DNA of 64,000 bases, taken from NCBI GenBank assembly GCA_019722365.1, contig JADFUC010001074.1, positions 744,001 to 808,000 of the forward strand, read 5' to 3'. Below, in pieces: positions 1 to 11,200 of the stretch. The notes beneath the pieces are model-generated. The model was not told where the DNA came from. It did no database searches and was given only the letters and a program-made list of their open reading frames with translations. A program made the translations under genes and the position numbers. The stretch's first letter is position 1. Each line of letters begins with the position of its first letter. The stretch comes from Lithospermum erythrorhizon (taxonomy: Eukaryota; Streptophyta; Magnoliopsida; Boraginales; Boraginaceae).

Positions 1-182
1 TTATTAAAGAAAATTTACACATGGTCGGTTTGGTTAGTTCAGTTTTGGTTCTGCTTATGCTAAAATCGAAATCAATGATTTTTTAAAATCCATTTCGGTT
101 TGATTTTATTTATTTCCAACCAAATTGGTTAAAATTCGGTACAGTTGATTCGATTTGAACGAAAGCGAAGGGGTGTTCAATT

Positions 183-1100
183 TTGAATGAGGATAATCTT
201 GATGATGATAAGAAACGGGAAGTGATCGGGTTGTCCTCCCGCATTGATGAACTTCGGTTATTGGAGTCGGAAAATGCCCAATGGATGTTGAAAGGGGACC
301 ATAATACCATCATATTTCCATGGGTTAGCTTCTCAAAGGCAGAGGCCAGAGGGGTAACAAGATCCAAGATGTGGCAATTACATCGAATTGTTATTACAGA
401 GGAGATGAGTGAATTCTTGAGTCAACAATTTACGGCAGAGGAGGTCAAGACGTATGATAGAGTGGAGTGGGGTTTTCTGGAGAAGGTAATGGGAAAGTTT
501 TGGTTTCCTGATGGATCCTATATCTCCTTATTTGTTCGTTACTTGCACTGAAGGACTTATTTCTCTAATTAATAATGCTGTCGGATAGTTAGGCAAGGAC
601 CTGTAGCTTGGGGCCAGTGTGTTTGTAATGCCCGACCAAAAAATGTGTATTATTATTATTAAATGCTAACTTCGAAAGAGCTAAGTATCGTAAGAGCTTG
701 ATGTTAAGCGTGTTTGACTCGTGTGGTGATTTGAGGCAAATCCATCTCTAATAGCGTTCGATCCGGTACACCGGGAGGCTTGATGTTACAATGTTAATTA
801 TGATAAATCTGCCATGTATTTATTCCCAATGTTGTTTCTGCCACCAGGGTGCTGCTGTGCACGATTCTAGGTGTTCAGGAGGTGTCTTCTCATCTGAAAT
901 ATTTGGGTTTGCCTTCGATGGTAGAGAGGAGTAAATCTGATATTTTCTAGTTTCTACTCTCTTGAGGAGAGGATGCGGTCTCGAGTGGAGGGGTGGAATA
1001 ATAAGTTTTTATCAAGGGCTGGGAAAGAGGTTCTCATCAAAGCTGTGTTGCAAGCCATACCAAATTATGCCATGCAGTGCATCCGGTTTCCGGCTTCTCG
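183..1100 (+). pseudogene. LINE (non-LTR) reverse transcriptase remnant
   Basis: Two pieces of a plant LINE polyprotein lie in the same orientation. At 183-551 an open stretch of 122 codons carries a WMLKGDHNT motif, the plant L1 version of W-L-K-x-GD-x-NT before the reverse transcriptase core, followed by a YDRVEW-FLEKVM segment from the start of the RT domain. At 864-1095 come the later landmarks LKYLGLPSMV, WNNKFLSRAGKE and VLIKAV-QAIPNYAM. An in-frame TAG near 948 and a frame change break this second piece. The RT catalytic core between them (about 552-860) is missing or unrecognisable. This is a dead, internally deleted copy. Family assignment is firm; the ends are not defined. Confidence 0.85.
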
Positions 1101-2393
1101 ATAAATACATTATTAACTGTGTGTCGCCCTCGATAAATTAATACTCGATACGTTAATGTTAAGATCGAAATATACCCAAGAAGTCTAGATAGCGTCTCGA
1201 TGGGTGGCCGGTGAGAAGCGATTTGAGGCGGTTTGGACTGCCTAATTTGACTCAATCATTGATCAATGCATTATTAGTGTTAAGATCGAAAAAACTTATA
1301 ATCATCGTTCAAAATTTCGTAAGGATAAAAATAATAAAAGTTTCGGAAATATTATAGAAACATAAAAGAAACAATGTGAAATCTTGGAAACTCACGATAC
1401 AATAACAACTCTATAAATTAATATTGTCGGGATCGGTGAAATTTATTAATTTATAGAATTATTAATTTATCGAGTATTAATTTAAATACATTATTAATGT
1501 TAAGATCGAAAAAACTTATAATCTTATTAGAGAATTTATTAATTTATCGATTATTAATTTAAAGAGTTTCTACTATAAGTTGTATATACTATTTTTTTCC
1601 ATAAACATAGATATTAGAACAAATTAAAATATTCAACATCATTAACTAAATTAAAAATAAAGAAAAATATTTTGAAATTAATGTTATATAATTTAAAATG
1701 TTTCAAATACATTTTTAATGAAAATTTGGACTTTTAAATAAAATGTTTTCATAATTAGTATTATTTGAAAAAATATCTAAAAGTTAAATAGAAACAGAGG
1801 TTAATTAACAATTGTAATTATCTCACACGTCCGAAAATTTTCGAGTCATTATATATTGAGAGTTCTATCTAGTTGAAGATATACCCTCAAAACAATAAAT
1901 TTTTATTTACTCAATCTCAAAATGGTTCACAACAATATCTACAATATTTATCTCCTAGTAAAACACGATATTATCTAACAAAAGTTTGAAACTCGAGTAC
2001 TTTCTTTGAAATCAAAATAATTTGATTAGAAATTTTTCGGAAGTTTCATAGGAAACTTTTGGAAATTTTAATCCATACTTATAATACATTTTTACTTAGT
2101 ATTACGTTAGTTCTCTTGTATATTTCATTATATTTTTAGTAAATGATTACAACTAGTGGTTCGTTGTTAATTAGTTTTGTAATTAACATTGGAGGAGATC
2201 AGAGTAACAAATGAATTAAAGGTTAAACGGCTCTTGAGGCTATGATATAGAAGTTGATCATTGATCAATGCACTTAAGTTACTACACACCAATCATTTTA
2301 TTAGGTGAGTTCAATAGAATAAAATGAAAGGTACAAATCATTCAACAATATACGTTCATATATGGCAAACGAATAAAAAATCAATAAGTTTCT
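1101..2393. other. AT-rich spacer with short inverted and repeated motifs
   Basis: No gene is seen. At 1090-1580 the motif family (ct)cgataaattaata recurs in both orientations. A segment close to gttaagatcgaaaaaactta appears at about 1280 and again at about 1500. This looks like the debris of a small inverted-repeat transposon. From 1580 to 2390 the sequence is plain AT-rich DNA leading into the promoter of the PMEI-like gene. Confidence 0.4.
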
Positions 2394-2402
2394 TATAAAT
2401 AT
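2394..2402 (+). promoter_or_regulatory. Putative TATA box of the PMEI-like gene
   Basis: The string tataaatat lies 70 to 78 bases before the ATG at 2472, a normal spacing for a plant core promoter with a short leader. This is inference from sequence and position only. Confidence 0.45.
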
Positions 2403-2471
2403 ATTGGCATCTAACAAAAGTCAGTAATAATAGGGAAATTCTTGGTAAGAATCGAAGAAGAAAAAAGAAAA

Positions 2472-3155
2472 ATGGCAAATTTCAACATGAAGAACATATC
2501 CTTTGGAGTTGTTGTAGTCTTGGGCATATTTTTCCACACCTTAGCCTTCCATGCAGACGCCGCTCAAGCACCGGCTGCACAGCCAAACAACTTTTGCACC
2601 GGAGGAACGGATGTCACCCAAGAGATAAAAGACCTTTGCACGAACGTCGTAGGAGCAGCCAAAACATGGGAGGAGGCCGCACTAGCCTCAGTGAAACATC
2701 TATCGACAGATTCGATCAAAGCAATGAAGCCTCTTATCACAACCATAGATCAAAAACTTGTGAAAAACATCGCTATTTCGGATAGAGCTCAGATTGTCCA
2801 AATTTGCAAAGATGGCTATCAACAAGCAACCGATGGACTAAAAAAGTGCCCAAATTTGATCACTGTTGGCCCCTTCACAGATTATGAATCGACATTGACA
2901 TCTATCTACACAGCTATTGAGGATTGCAAAAATGCAATTATTGATGAAAAAGGCCAAACTGAAATTCCTGAAGTAACCAAGTTCACCACTGATATTCGGA
3001 AGCTTGCAGATGTAGCTTTGGTTATTGCAAAGAAGGACCCAAGAGTTGCACAATATGGTGCGAGTTTGGCTAAGGGTGATTTCAAGGATTCTGCTGGTGA
3101 TCCTAGTCTTATTGGACCTATTTCTAATACCTTTTATGGAGCTACTCCTAATTAA
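2472..3155 (+). CDS. Secreted PMEI/invertase-inhibitor-like protein
   Basis: Single-exon gene of 227 codons. The ATG at 2472 is chosen because it places a hydrophobic stretch (about residues 9-26, SFGVVVVLGIFFHTLAF) at the N-terminus as a signal peptide. The frame is open a further ten codons upstream but has no ATG there. The mature part is alpha-helical in character with cysteines in FCTGG, DLCTN, QICKDGY, KKCPN and EDCKNA. The last of these sits in the ALxxxxxC position of the PMEI fold (PF04043), whose members inhibit pectin methylesterases or invertases in the apoplast. The spacing of the first two cysteines (13 residues between) is wider than usual, so the target enzyme cannot be inferred. 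A polyadenylation-like aataaa occurs at about 3297. The C-terminus is longer than in typical members. Confidence 0.72.
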   Translation: MANFNMKNISFGVVVVLGIFFHTLAFHADAAQAPAAQPNNFCTGGTDVTQEIKDLCTNVVGAAKTWEEAALASVKHLSTDSIKAMKPLITTIDQKLVKNIAISDRAQIVQICKDGYQQATDGLKKCPNLITVGPFTDYESTLTSIYTAIEDCKNAIIDEKGQTEIPEVTKFTTDIRKLADVALVIAKKDPRVAQYGASLAKGDFKDSAGDPSLIGPISNTFYGATPN

Positions 3156-3941
3156 ATACTAGTTGTATTCCCTTTTGTAGTATGCTAAAATTAGTTTGGT
3201 AATTGTATTTTTTTAATGAACGATCAAACAGTAGCTTTTATTGCATTGTGAATATATATAGTGGAATATTTTAGCTAGCATACAACAATTGTATTCAATA
3301 AAGTTTGTGAAATCCACATATTACACTTTGCAATGCTTTTATGTAATGTCCCAATTGTTATATGAAGGAAATTTAGGAGTCGGTTAGGAGTTTAGTCATT
3401 TTAAGTGAATCAATTATTTAGTAATATGGCTTTGTATATATGTGTAAGCATGGCTTTGTATATGTGTAAGCATGACTTTGTATATGATAAATTAATATCT
3501 TTTGAATGTATTAATAAGGTCATGAGTTACTTCTCTTACTATGAATTGATTTTAGGATACTTTTCCGCTTATTCTTGATATGGTATCATACCATCATGGT
3601 TCGAATCCAATATCAAGAACGTGGACTCTTAACAATTAAAAAAATTGAAATACACGAAAATATTGAATCTCACAAATGTTCTGCTAAATATTTCCGAGTA
3701 TGAATTCTAAAAGACAATGCTCAAGATTATCAGATTCACAAACTTCTTCCTCACTATTTTTAATCTTCCGTCCCCGTGCATATTTGCACATGTGGCGAGT
3801 CTGAGAGGTTCGAATATGAGACCTCGCCGGCTAAAAGATACTATACTCTTAACAATGAAAGGTGATTTTGTATAGATAAAGGTATTGCAGATGTGTCAAT
3901 GAAACCCATAACACTTTGAAACATAACATACTAAAATAAAA
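3156..3941. other. Spacer with possible LTR/TRIM relic
   Basis: This is the 3' flank of the PMEI-like gene, then about 240 bases containing a short tandem motif (atggctttgtatatgtgtaagc, imperfectly repeated at 3427-3490). It is followed at 3577-3610 by gatatggtatcataccat and ggttcgaatcc. The first resembles the tggtatcagagc primer-binding site that follows many plant Copia and TRIM LTRs; the second resembles a tRNA T-arm or B box. No second LTR or coding remnant is seen, so this is at most a relic. No gene is present. Confidence 0.3.
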
Positions 3942-6465
3942 TTAGTCCTCTTCTTCACTTTCATCACTATATGAAACTAGACCACTACTAGAAGCAACAG
4001 GATGATTAGTATCATCAATATTGACCGTGTTCATAACATTGCGGGATTCTACGGTATCAGAAGAAGGGATTTTCATGGGGCTGGATTTATCACGGACATC
4101 CTTACACGCATTAGTACCTCGCAGAGGTTCTGTTGCATTTACCGGGCCTATTTTTGCTTTCTTTGCTTGAGGCTTGACTTTAACGATCATGGCATATGGA
4201 CGTGGATGCATTTTCTTCTCAACTACTTTTTTATCCTGAAAGAGAGAAGGGAAATGAAAAAAGAAACATACAAATTCAAGAAGATCACAACTCCTGCTAA
4301 AATAGTGCAGGAAATTTCTTCCATTCTGGAGTTTATTGAGAATTAGAAGCATAACCTGGACTTTAGATATAGGAGGCGTCTCCTGTCTCTCTTGTACAAT
4401 AACGGATTGTGCTGCTACTGCTGCCTAGGAAAATTAGGTAGCAGCATATCACTTTGATAACTATTTCATAAAGAAAAAAGACACTTGTTCTATAAATATC
4501 AGGAAACGTACTTGGAAACTCATAAGCTCCTGAGATTCTTGATCTGCCAACTTCTGTTCATATTCTTTCCTTGACTACATTGAATCCCAAATGTTATAAA
4601 GGAAACAAAAATTACATTTAAAAGAAGACTTCAATAACTTGGATGAAGGTCTGTAGCCTCTATTCAACAATTTTGCATCATTATATGACAATGCTGGACA
4701 AAGAAATAGTAGTTACACAAGATATTCCACCAAGCATTTTGAGGCAGGTTTACTTTGAACTATATGTGCATAATTTTAACATAACATCATCTATTAGTGC
4801 ATAAGAGATTTTAGCGGTCCAGTGCATAACAAGAATGTCTTGATGATGATAGTGGTTTATAATACTATCGGAGTGAAACAAGAGATACATCACTTCCCTT
4901 ACCAATTTTTGCTATAAAAAAAACCTGTCGCTTTCCTTTGAGACATTATTCTAACCCGCATTACGAAAGGTGAGAACACTGAACGAGATAACAGCATCTT
5001 CAAATTTTTGTAAGTCACATGCTTAAAATACAGGTTTAGCAGTACAAAAGGAACAGTGAAAGACTAGCGAAACAGGCTCACCATCTCCAGATTATCAAGA
5101 AACTCCGTTTCATCTTCATCCAAAGCTTTTGGTGGTCCTGAAATCATATAATGCAATAGCAAAAAAACATTATAAAACAAGTAGCAAAATCCACCAAAAG
5201 TAAGCATTACTACCGTCTAAAGCTAACAATTCTTTCTTAATAGAGCTAGACAACAAAGGAAGCCTTAAATAAGTTCATCAAATGTGCTAAAAATTTCAAA
5301 CAAAACGGGTGAGCATGAAAGAGACAAATAAACAACATACTGTGCTTAAAACGCTCATTGAATTCAGCATCCTTTTTATCCTTATTCTCCCTCAAAATCT
5401 GCAAATTATCACAAATCAGTAAATTTGCAACAAGAAGCACACAAAATCCAGTGCAACCACTAATTAGAAATTGAAGGAACACATTTCTTAAGGATTAAAT
5501 TTGTAAGATCAGCACATTTTCACAAATTATTTTTAGCACTAATTATCAAAACATTCTAGAAATAACACTTTGTGTACTTATCATCTTTATCTACTTGTAT
5601 CTACATTGCGTCCCTAAAAACATTAAAGTTGCTATGTTTTACGTGTTTAGATATACTACCTCTATTTCAATTTAAATCGGAAGTTCGACTTATCAAGAAA
5701 AGATACTCAATTTTTATTATAAACTAATCTTATTGAAATATTACTTATTGAATCTAAACATGATAACACACAAGTATGGTGTGTGAATTATCTAATTTTA
5801 CTAATATTTTGATATAAATATAAATTTAAACGCATGAATTATAACTTCAAAAAGTATGTTAGTTTCTATCTAATAAAAACATAACAGTTGAATTGAACTG
5901 TAGGGAGCATAAAAACGGCCTCCGCTACACTTTTATATGACACTTCATGTGACACTCTGTTAAGACCATGTTTATTTTTATTTTTAAATTATCTTTTAAA
6001 ACAATGAACACACGTATCACAATCTTAACATAGTGTCACACAAAAGTTAACGGGGTGTCATACAAAAGTTAAAAACAGTTATTTCATTGATTGAACTCGA
6101 GCCCTCATCATTACGAGTTCTGATAATTACTACTAAAATCAAATATATGTATGTGTCCTACTTTTTTTTTTGTTGCAAATTTTAATAATTTGTGCTCAAA
6201 ACTTAAAAAAAATTGTAAATTTAAGTTGATTAAGGTAAGGGTTAGGGGTTACCTCAAAAAGTGGTCTGCCTCGTTGGGCAGTTCCATCTTCTACTCTAGC
6301 ACCTCGATTTTTCTTTGATTCTTCCAACTGAATTTTGTATAATAATTAATGAAGCAATTAAAAAACGAATTTTAGGGAAAAGTATAGTGTTAATTAAATT
6401 ACCTGTTCTTCAGAAACGAAGTTCATCAACCTAATTGGTGCAGCACTATCATTTTCGTCCCCCAT
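3942..6465 (-). CDS. NIP30/FAM192A-domain nuclear protein (7 exons)
   Basis: Coding exons on the minus strand are 6465-6403, 6327-6253, 5398-5341, 5137-5082, 4574-4512, 4424-4356 and 4235-3942. All have GT-AG borders and matching phases and join to 225 codons plus stop. The N-terminal half matches the NIP30/FAM192A (PSME3-interacting protein) domain. Landmarks are NFVSEEQLEESKKNRG (about residues 15-30), a short RPLFEILRENKDKKDAEFNERF helix (about 42-63), and LDEDETEFLDNLE (about 71-83). A charged helix containing KEYEQKLADQESQELM follows. The C-terminal half (from about 130) is basic, then Ser/Thr-rich, and ends in an acidic SDESEEED tail. Animal homologues are nuclear and bind the PA28-gamma proteasome activator; the plant role is not established. 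Intron 2 contains a MITE-like repeat. Confidence 0.88.
5927..6072. mobile_element. MITE-like inverted repeat in NIP30-gene intron 2
   Basis: The left arm (about 5927-5975) reads acacttttatatgacac then gtgacactctgttaagac. The right arm (about 6022-6072) read in reverse gives aacttttgtatgacacc then gtgacactatgttaagat. The arms are therefore imperfect inverted copies around an AT-rich centre, about 145 bp in total with no coding capacity. The superfamily is not clear. Confidence 0.45.
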
Positions 6466-8278
6466 TCTTCTCTTTCAATTTCCCAATTAATTGAATCAAC
6501 AATTAATTAGTACTGATATACGATTTGCTACGTATTTCTTAGCTTCTTTTAAACTGTGAGTATGAACTCTATTATGCTTTTTTATTTTATTCCACTAAAA
6601 TAATTTTCCAAAATGAAATAATACCAATCGAGTAGGTTCGGGTAATATAACGAGTTGGATTCCTTAAAGATAATCGAGTGTTACAACACTATATTTAAGT
6701 TATTTTAGATTTGAACTTTTAGATATTGTCATATTGGGCCAAGTTGAGTAAGTGTCCAAATGTTAAATGGGTAATACAAATAAAAAATATCATTAATTTA
6801 TTTAGGTCGGATTTGAATCTTGATATTATGGAGGATAGTATTGTTTGTTAACGGACCAGGTAATTATTGAGTGAGTTGGGTATTCTAAACGAGCATAAGC
6901 TTGTATTCCTATCCTACTCATTAACTAACGGGTCGAGTATGGAGTCGGATCTTCGAGTGGGTACTGAGTTACAAGGCCCAGTACCATCGCTAATTGAGAT
7001 GAATCAAGAATTAGATAAACTTTGAAAATTAAGTAATCGACATGAGTAAAAAAGTAAATGTTTCAAAATATTGTTTTGATATGTGTTGAAGTGAAAGTGT
7101 TAGATTTTTTTTGTTTAATTTAGGGGTATATACAAGTCGACTTTTGTGGATTGCTTTGGACATGGCTCAAACAAAACGATTCTAGAGTACAATTTTGTTT
7201 CAAGCTCCAAATCATGTTGTGAGGGTAAATAAGAGAAAAAATTATACAGCTCAAAGCTAGTGGAACTTTGGATTCGAATTTGATAGAAACTTAAAAATGT
7301 TGTTCAAGCACGAGTTCAACTATAACTAAGTAAACTTCGACCCAAACTTTTGAGTAGAACTTTTCGACCAAATAGAAATTATACTTTGTATAATATATTA
7401 TGTTGGAGTGTGTTTATATGGATATTGTAATTTGTGTCTTGTATGGTTTTATCAATATTTTTAACATACTGGCAACAAGCGTGAGTATCACACATAACTT
7501 AAGCAGGCAACTCACGCTATTCTCCTGCATTTTCGCTTACCTCCCCAAATTGAAGATTAAGGTTGTTTTTCTTAGGGTTAGTTTTGAATTTTTCGAAGAG
7601 GCTTGATGATGAGCTTATGAAGAATGGATAAACTTTTAGAGATAAGCAACCTCATTTTCTTTTTCTTTTTTAGATCTGTCCCCAAAAATATCAAGTGCTA
7701 CATAATATGGTCCTAAAAAATCAATTTCTCAGAAAAATATTGATGACAATACTAAGTAGGACACAAAAAAGTCATGTGTGATCGAATGATATGTATAATC
7801 AAACGTGCCAAGGCATGTGATTCCCACCCTCAAAAAGCTCAATTTAACGGAACTATCAAAAGTGACAAACTTTGATCAATTATGAATAAAATTCGGAATC
7901 ACGTAATCAAACGTGTCATTAATCCTTATTTAATGAGATGAAAAGGATAAAAAGCGTCTCTATGTACATCCTTCACAAATTCTATAAGCATCATGGTTAC
8001 ATAGTTAAGCACACCACCATTAGATCATCTATAACTACAATATTCGACGGATTTCGCTAATATAAAATGATTTAAGATATCAACATTAGTTTTCATTAAT
8101 TCAACACATATCGTATTTAATGTTTAAGCGAGTAGCATGATTCTACTTGAATTAAAAATGAAAGTACAACTATATTCCCTTTTTTATAAGCATCATAATT
8201 ACTAAATTATGAGACTAGATAAAAAAGTAGAGGGGCAACAATAATTTGTATTTTTTCATTTTTCTCCCTCCAAATTTT
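6466..8278. other. Intergenic spacer between divergent genes
   Basis: About 1.8 kb of AT-rich DNA between the start of the NIP30-domain gene (minus) and the leader of ASY3 (plus), so both promoters lie here. A 68-codon open stretch at 7400-7606 shows no family resemblance and is treated as chance. Confidence 0.5.
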
Positions 8279-8286
8279 TTCCCGCT
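8279..8286 (+). promoter_or_regulatory. E2F-like site upstream of ASY3
   Basis: The octamer tttcccgc fits the E2F consensus TTTSSCGC. It lies about 110 bases before the likely end of the first untranslated exon. E2F sites are common in plant S-phase and replication genes; function here is inferred only. Confidence 0.35.
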
Positions 8287-8299
8287 CACTATTAATTAG

Positions 8300-11200
8300 T
8301 AAACAAATCCAAAATTCCCAATTTCAAATTTGAATTCTCTCTCGTCACTCTTCTCTCTTCTCTCAAGTGTTTCTGCAATCGAGGGCTTGTACCTTGTAAG
8401 TACAACCGATTAAGCTTCTTCAATTATATTTTCGTTCAATTTATTTATATATTAAATGCTCAATTTCACCCCTATTTGTTTATTGCTAGAATTAATAGGT
8501 ACAATCAATTTCATTTTATAGTACAATTCACGATTCTCATATTTAAATTAATGAGCTGATATATATTATTCCTTTAATTAATTTTAGTTTTTTTTATTTA
8601 CTTTTCAATACATAATTTATGTAATTTTTGTTTGAATTTGAATATTAAATGATCAATTTCACTCCTATTTTCCTTGAGATCTGCTTCAATAAATAATTAC
8701 GATCAATTTATTCTAAGCGATCGAGTTAATGATTCTGATATTTACATTAATGAGCTGATATATGTTATTAAGCTTCTTATATTCTATTTTTCTGTTGTTG
8801 TTTTTTTGTTAAATTTTGTATAGAAAATGTTCAATTTTTCAATTAATTATGTCTAAATGAGTTAATCTAATTATAACTGCGAAATTGACTTATTCGAGAT
8901 TTTTCTTCTAGGGTTTGATGATATATGCTTTGATTTGGTTGAATAATTTGTTTATGTTCTGTTGTTTTGGTTAAGTTTGAATAGGAAATGCTGAATTTCT
9001 TACCTATTTTGTTTGAAACGTGCTAGAATTAATACGTACGATCGATTTCTTTTAAGTGGTCTAGTTAGCGATTCTGATATTCAGATTAATGAGCTGATAG
9101 ATGTTATTAGAGAGATTGTTTTTATCGAGTTCTTCTGCTTATGTTTTAGGAATTGAATAGTTCGGCGATGTTCTTATAGGGTTTGATGATAAAAGCTTTG
9201 ATTTGGTAGTCGAATTTGTTTATGTTTTTTTGGTGAAATTCGTATAGGAAATGCCCAATTCCACCTTAGTTTGTTTGAGTAATATCCATTTATTAGCTGG
9301 TCGAGTAACAATTGAGATATTCAGATTAGTGAGCTGATAGATATTATTCTCCATCCTTTGTTCACAGAAACCTCTGTTGTTTTTTATCAAGTTATTTCGC
9401 TTATATTTTAGTAACTGAATAAATCGAAAATGTTATTATGTGGTTTGTTGAAATATGCTTTTGTTTTGGAAGAAGAATTTGTTTGTATTCTATTTGAGCT
9501 GATGTATATCTCCAGGTCTGCTTTTTCCTTTGTCTCGGAAGTTTGAGCTAGTCGCCTCTCAACCTAGGCCCTCAGGCCATGAATCGCCCGCCAAAATTGC
9601 ACGATGTAAGTAATAAGTATTAATTTTCATAGTTCTATGAACTAGAAAGAAGGAAAATGTGTTGTTGGTAGCTTATCAGATTTTAATTTGCTTTGTTGTT
9701 AGCATATCTGAATTGAAATTGAGACTATATCGTGTTTTAATTCGTTGTTGACTCCGTTTCTTCAAAGAAGCAATATGATAATGATTCGCTGAGAAAAAAT
9801 GTTTAGCTCTGAGGTTCAGTATATGCTCAAATGTGACATCAATTTTTTTGGATGCTCCTTCAGAATGATTTGGTGAAAGAATGACAATCGGTACTTTTAA
9901 ATTTTTATTTGTTAGGATCCAATGAGTGGGTGTCGGAGTTTTGGAAGCAGTTATCAACCTTGTAGCCAATCTAGGAAAATGTCAATTGGGATAACAATTG
10001 ATTCGTTTTCCAAATCAAAGCCTGAAAACAGTAAGCGAGTTGAAGCAGAGGTGCTAGTTCCAGAGGACGAAAGGCCTACCCAAGGGAATTCCGCGGTGAA
10101 TGGGGGCTATAGGAAAGTGAATGGGGATATTGCAACCAATCTGGAGAAAAAACTGGAGAGTTCGGGGAAGAAAAACCATCCTTGGATTTCCCCTAAATCA
10201 ATTCACCTTAAACTGCCAACTCCAGAGGACAATCTCAATCCAAAACAGTCCAAGAATTTGTCAGTTCTAAGTGAATTGCCTCATAGGTACATTGGGGAAA
10301 AGGAGACATCTGCAACATATTCTGTGCAATCTTTTACCAATAAGGTTTTGGATTCCAAGTGTGATGAGCAGAAGGTCAAAATGTCTGGTAAAATGATTTA
10401 TGAAGAAAAGACAAATAAGGGTGGGACTGTACACGAACAAGTACCAGATGAAGTGGCTGCGGATATGCCCGATAAAAACAACATGGGATGTGAAACTTTG
10501 AAGTCAAAGCTCTGGGAGATTCTAGGGACTGTTTCTTCACCGAAGAAACATGGCATTAATTCTCAAGATCTTGATGCAGCATCAAAATCTTTTCATCCAG
10601 AGCTGAAAGATGATACACACAGTAATGCTAAAGGTGCTGCTAAACAAAATTCAGATACCATTGAAAGTGATACCCAAAAGCCAACTGAGAAACTTAGGAG
10701 ACCGGTAACCCGGTCTTTAGCTCAGAAAAAGGCTCCTCGGAGACAAAAAACAATTAAAAAAAGAAACTCTCCAACTTCTTGTTACAGGGATCACCAAGGC
10801 AAAGACATTTTCTCTTTCAAAGATGGATGGCCTGGGGCATCTTTTGATGCTTTGAAGGATGGTCTGCCAACATCAAAAAGAAAGAAAGAAACTAGGCAAT
10901 GTCATGGTACTGACAAACATGAATGTTTGGTTCCCCAGGAAACCTATGCACAGAGTAGTAATCAATCACACAATAGGGGCAAGGCCTTGTCATCTACTGA
11001 GAAACCATCCTCAAGGGGAAATTTTATGCCTTTTGAACCCAAGAACCTGGACAAGGATTTTTTTCATACTGAGCCTCCGAGGATGAAGGAAGCTACAAAA
11101 GACATTGATAGCCCGAATTTACAGAAAAGTACTGGCCAGCCTGAAGGTTTAGGCCATTCATACTTAAAGAAAAAGGTGCTGACAGATGTCATTACTCGTA

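Noticed and set aside
3590..3612. ggttcgaatcc, resembling a tRNA T-arm or pol III B box
   Set aside because: No A box, acceptor stem or cloverleaf could be built around it. A primer-binding-site relic of an LTR element fits better.
7400..7606. 68-codon plus-strand frame between the NIP30-domain gene and ASY3
   Set aside because: Hydrophobic, no homologue recognised, no promoter or neighbouring exons; expected by chance in AT-rich DNA.
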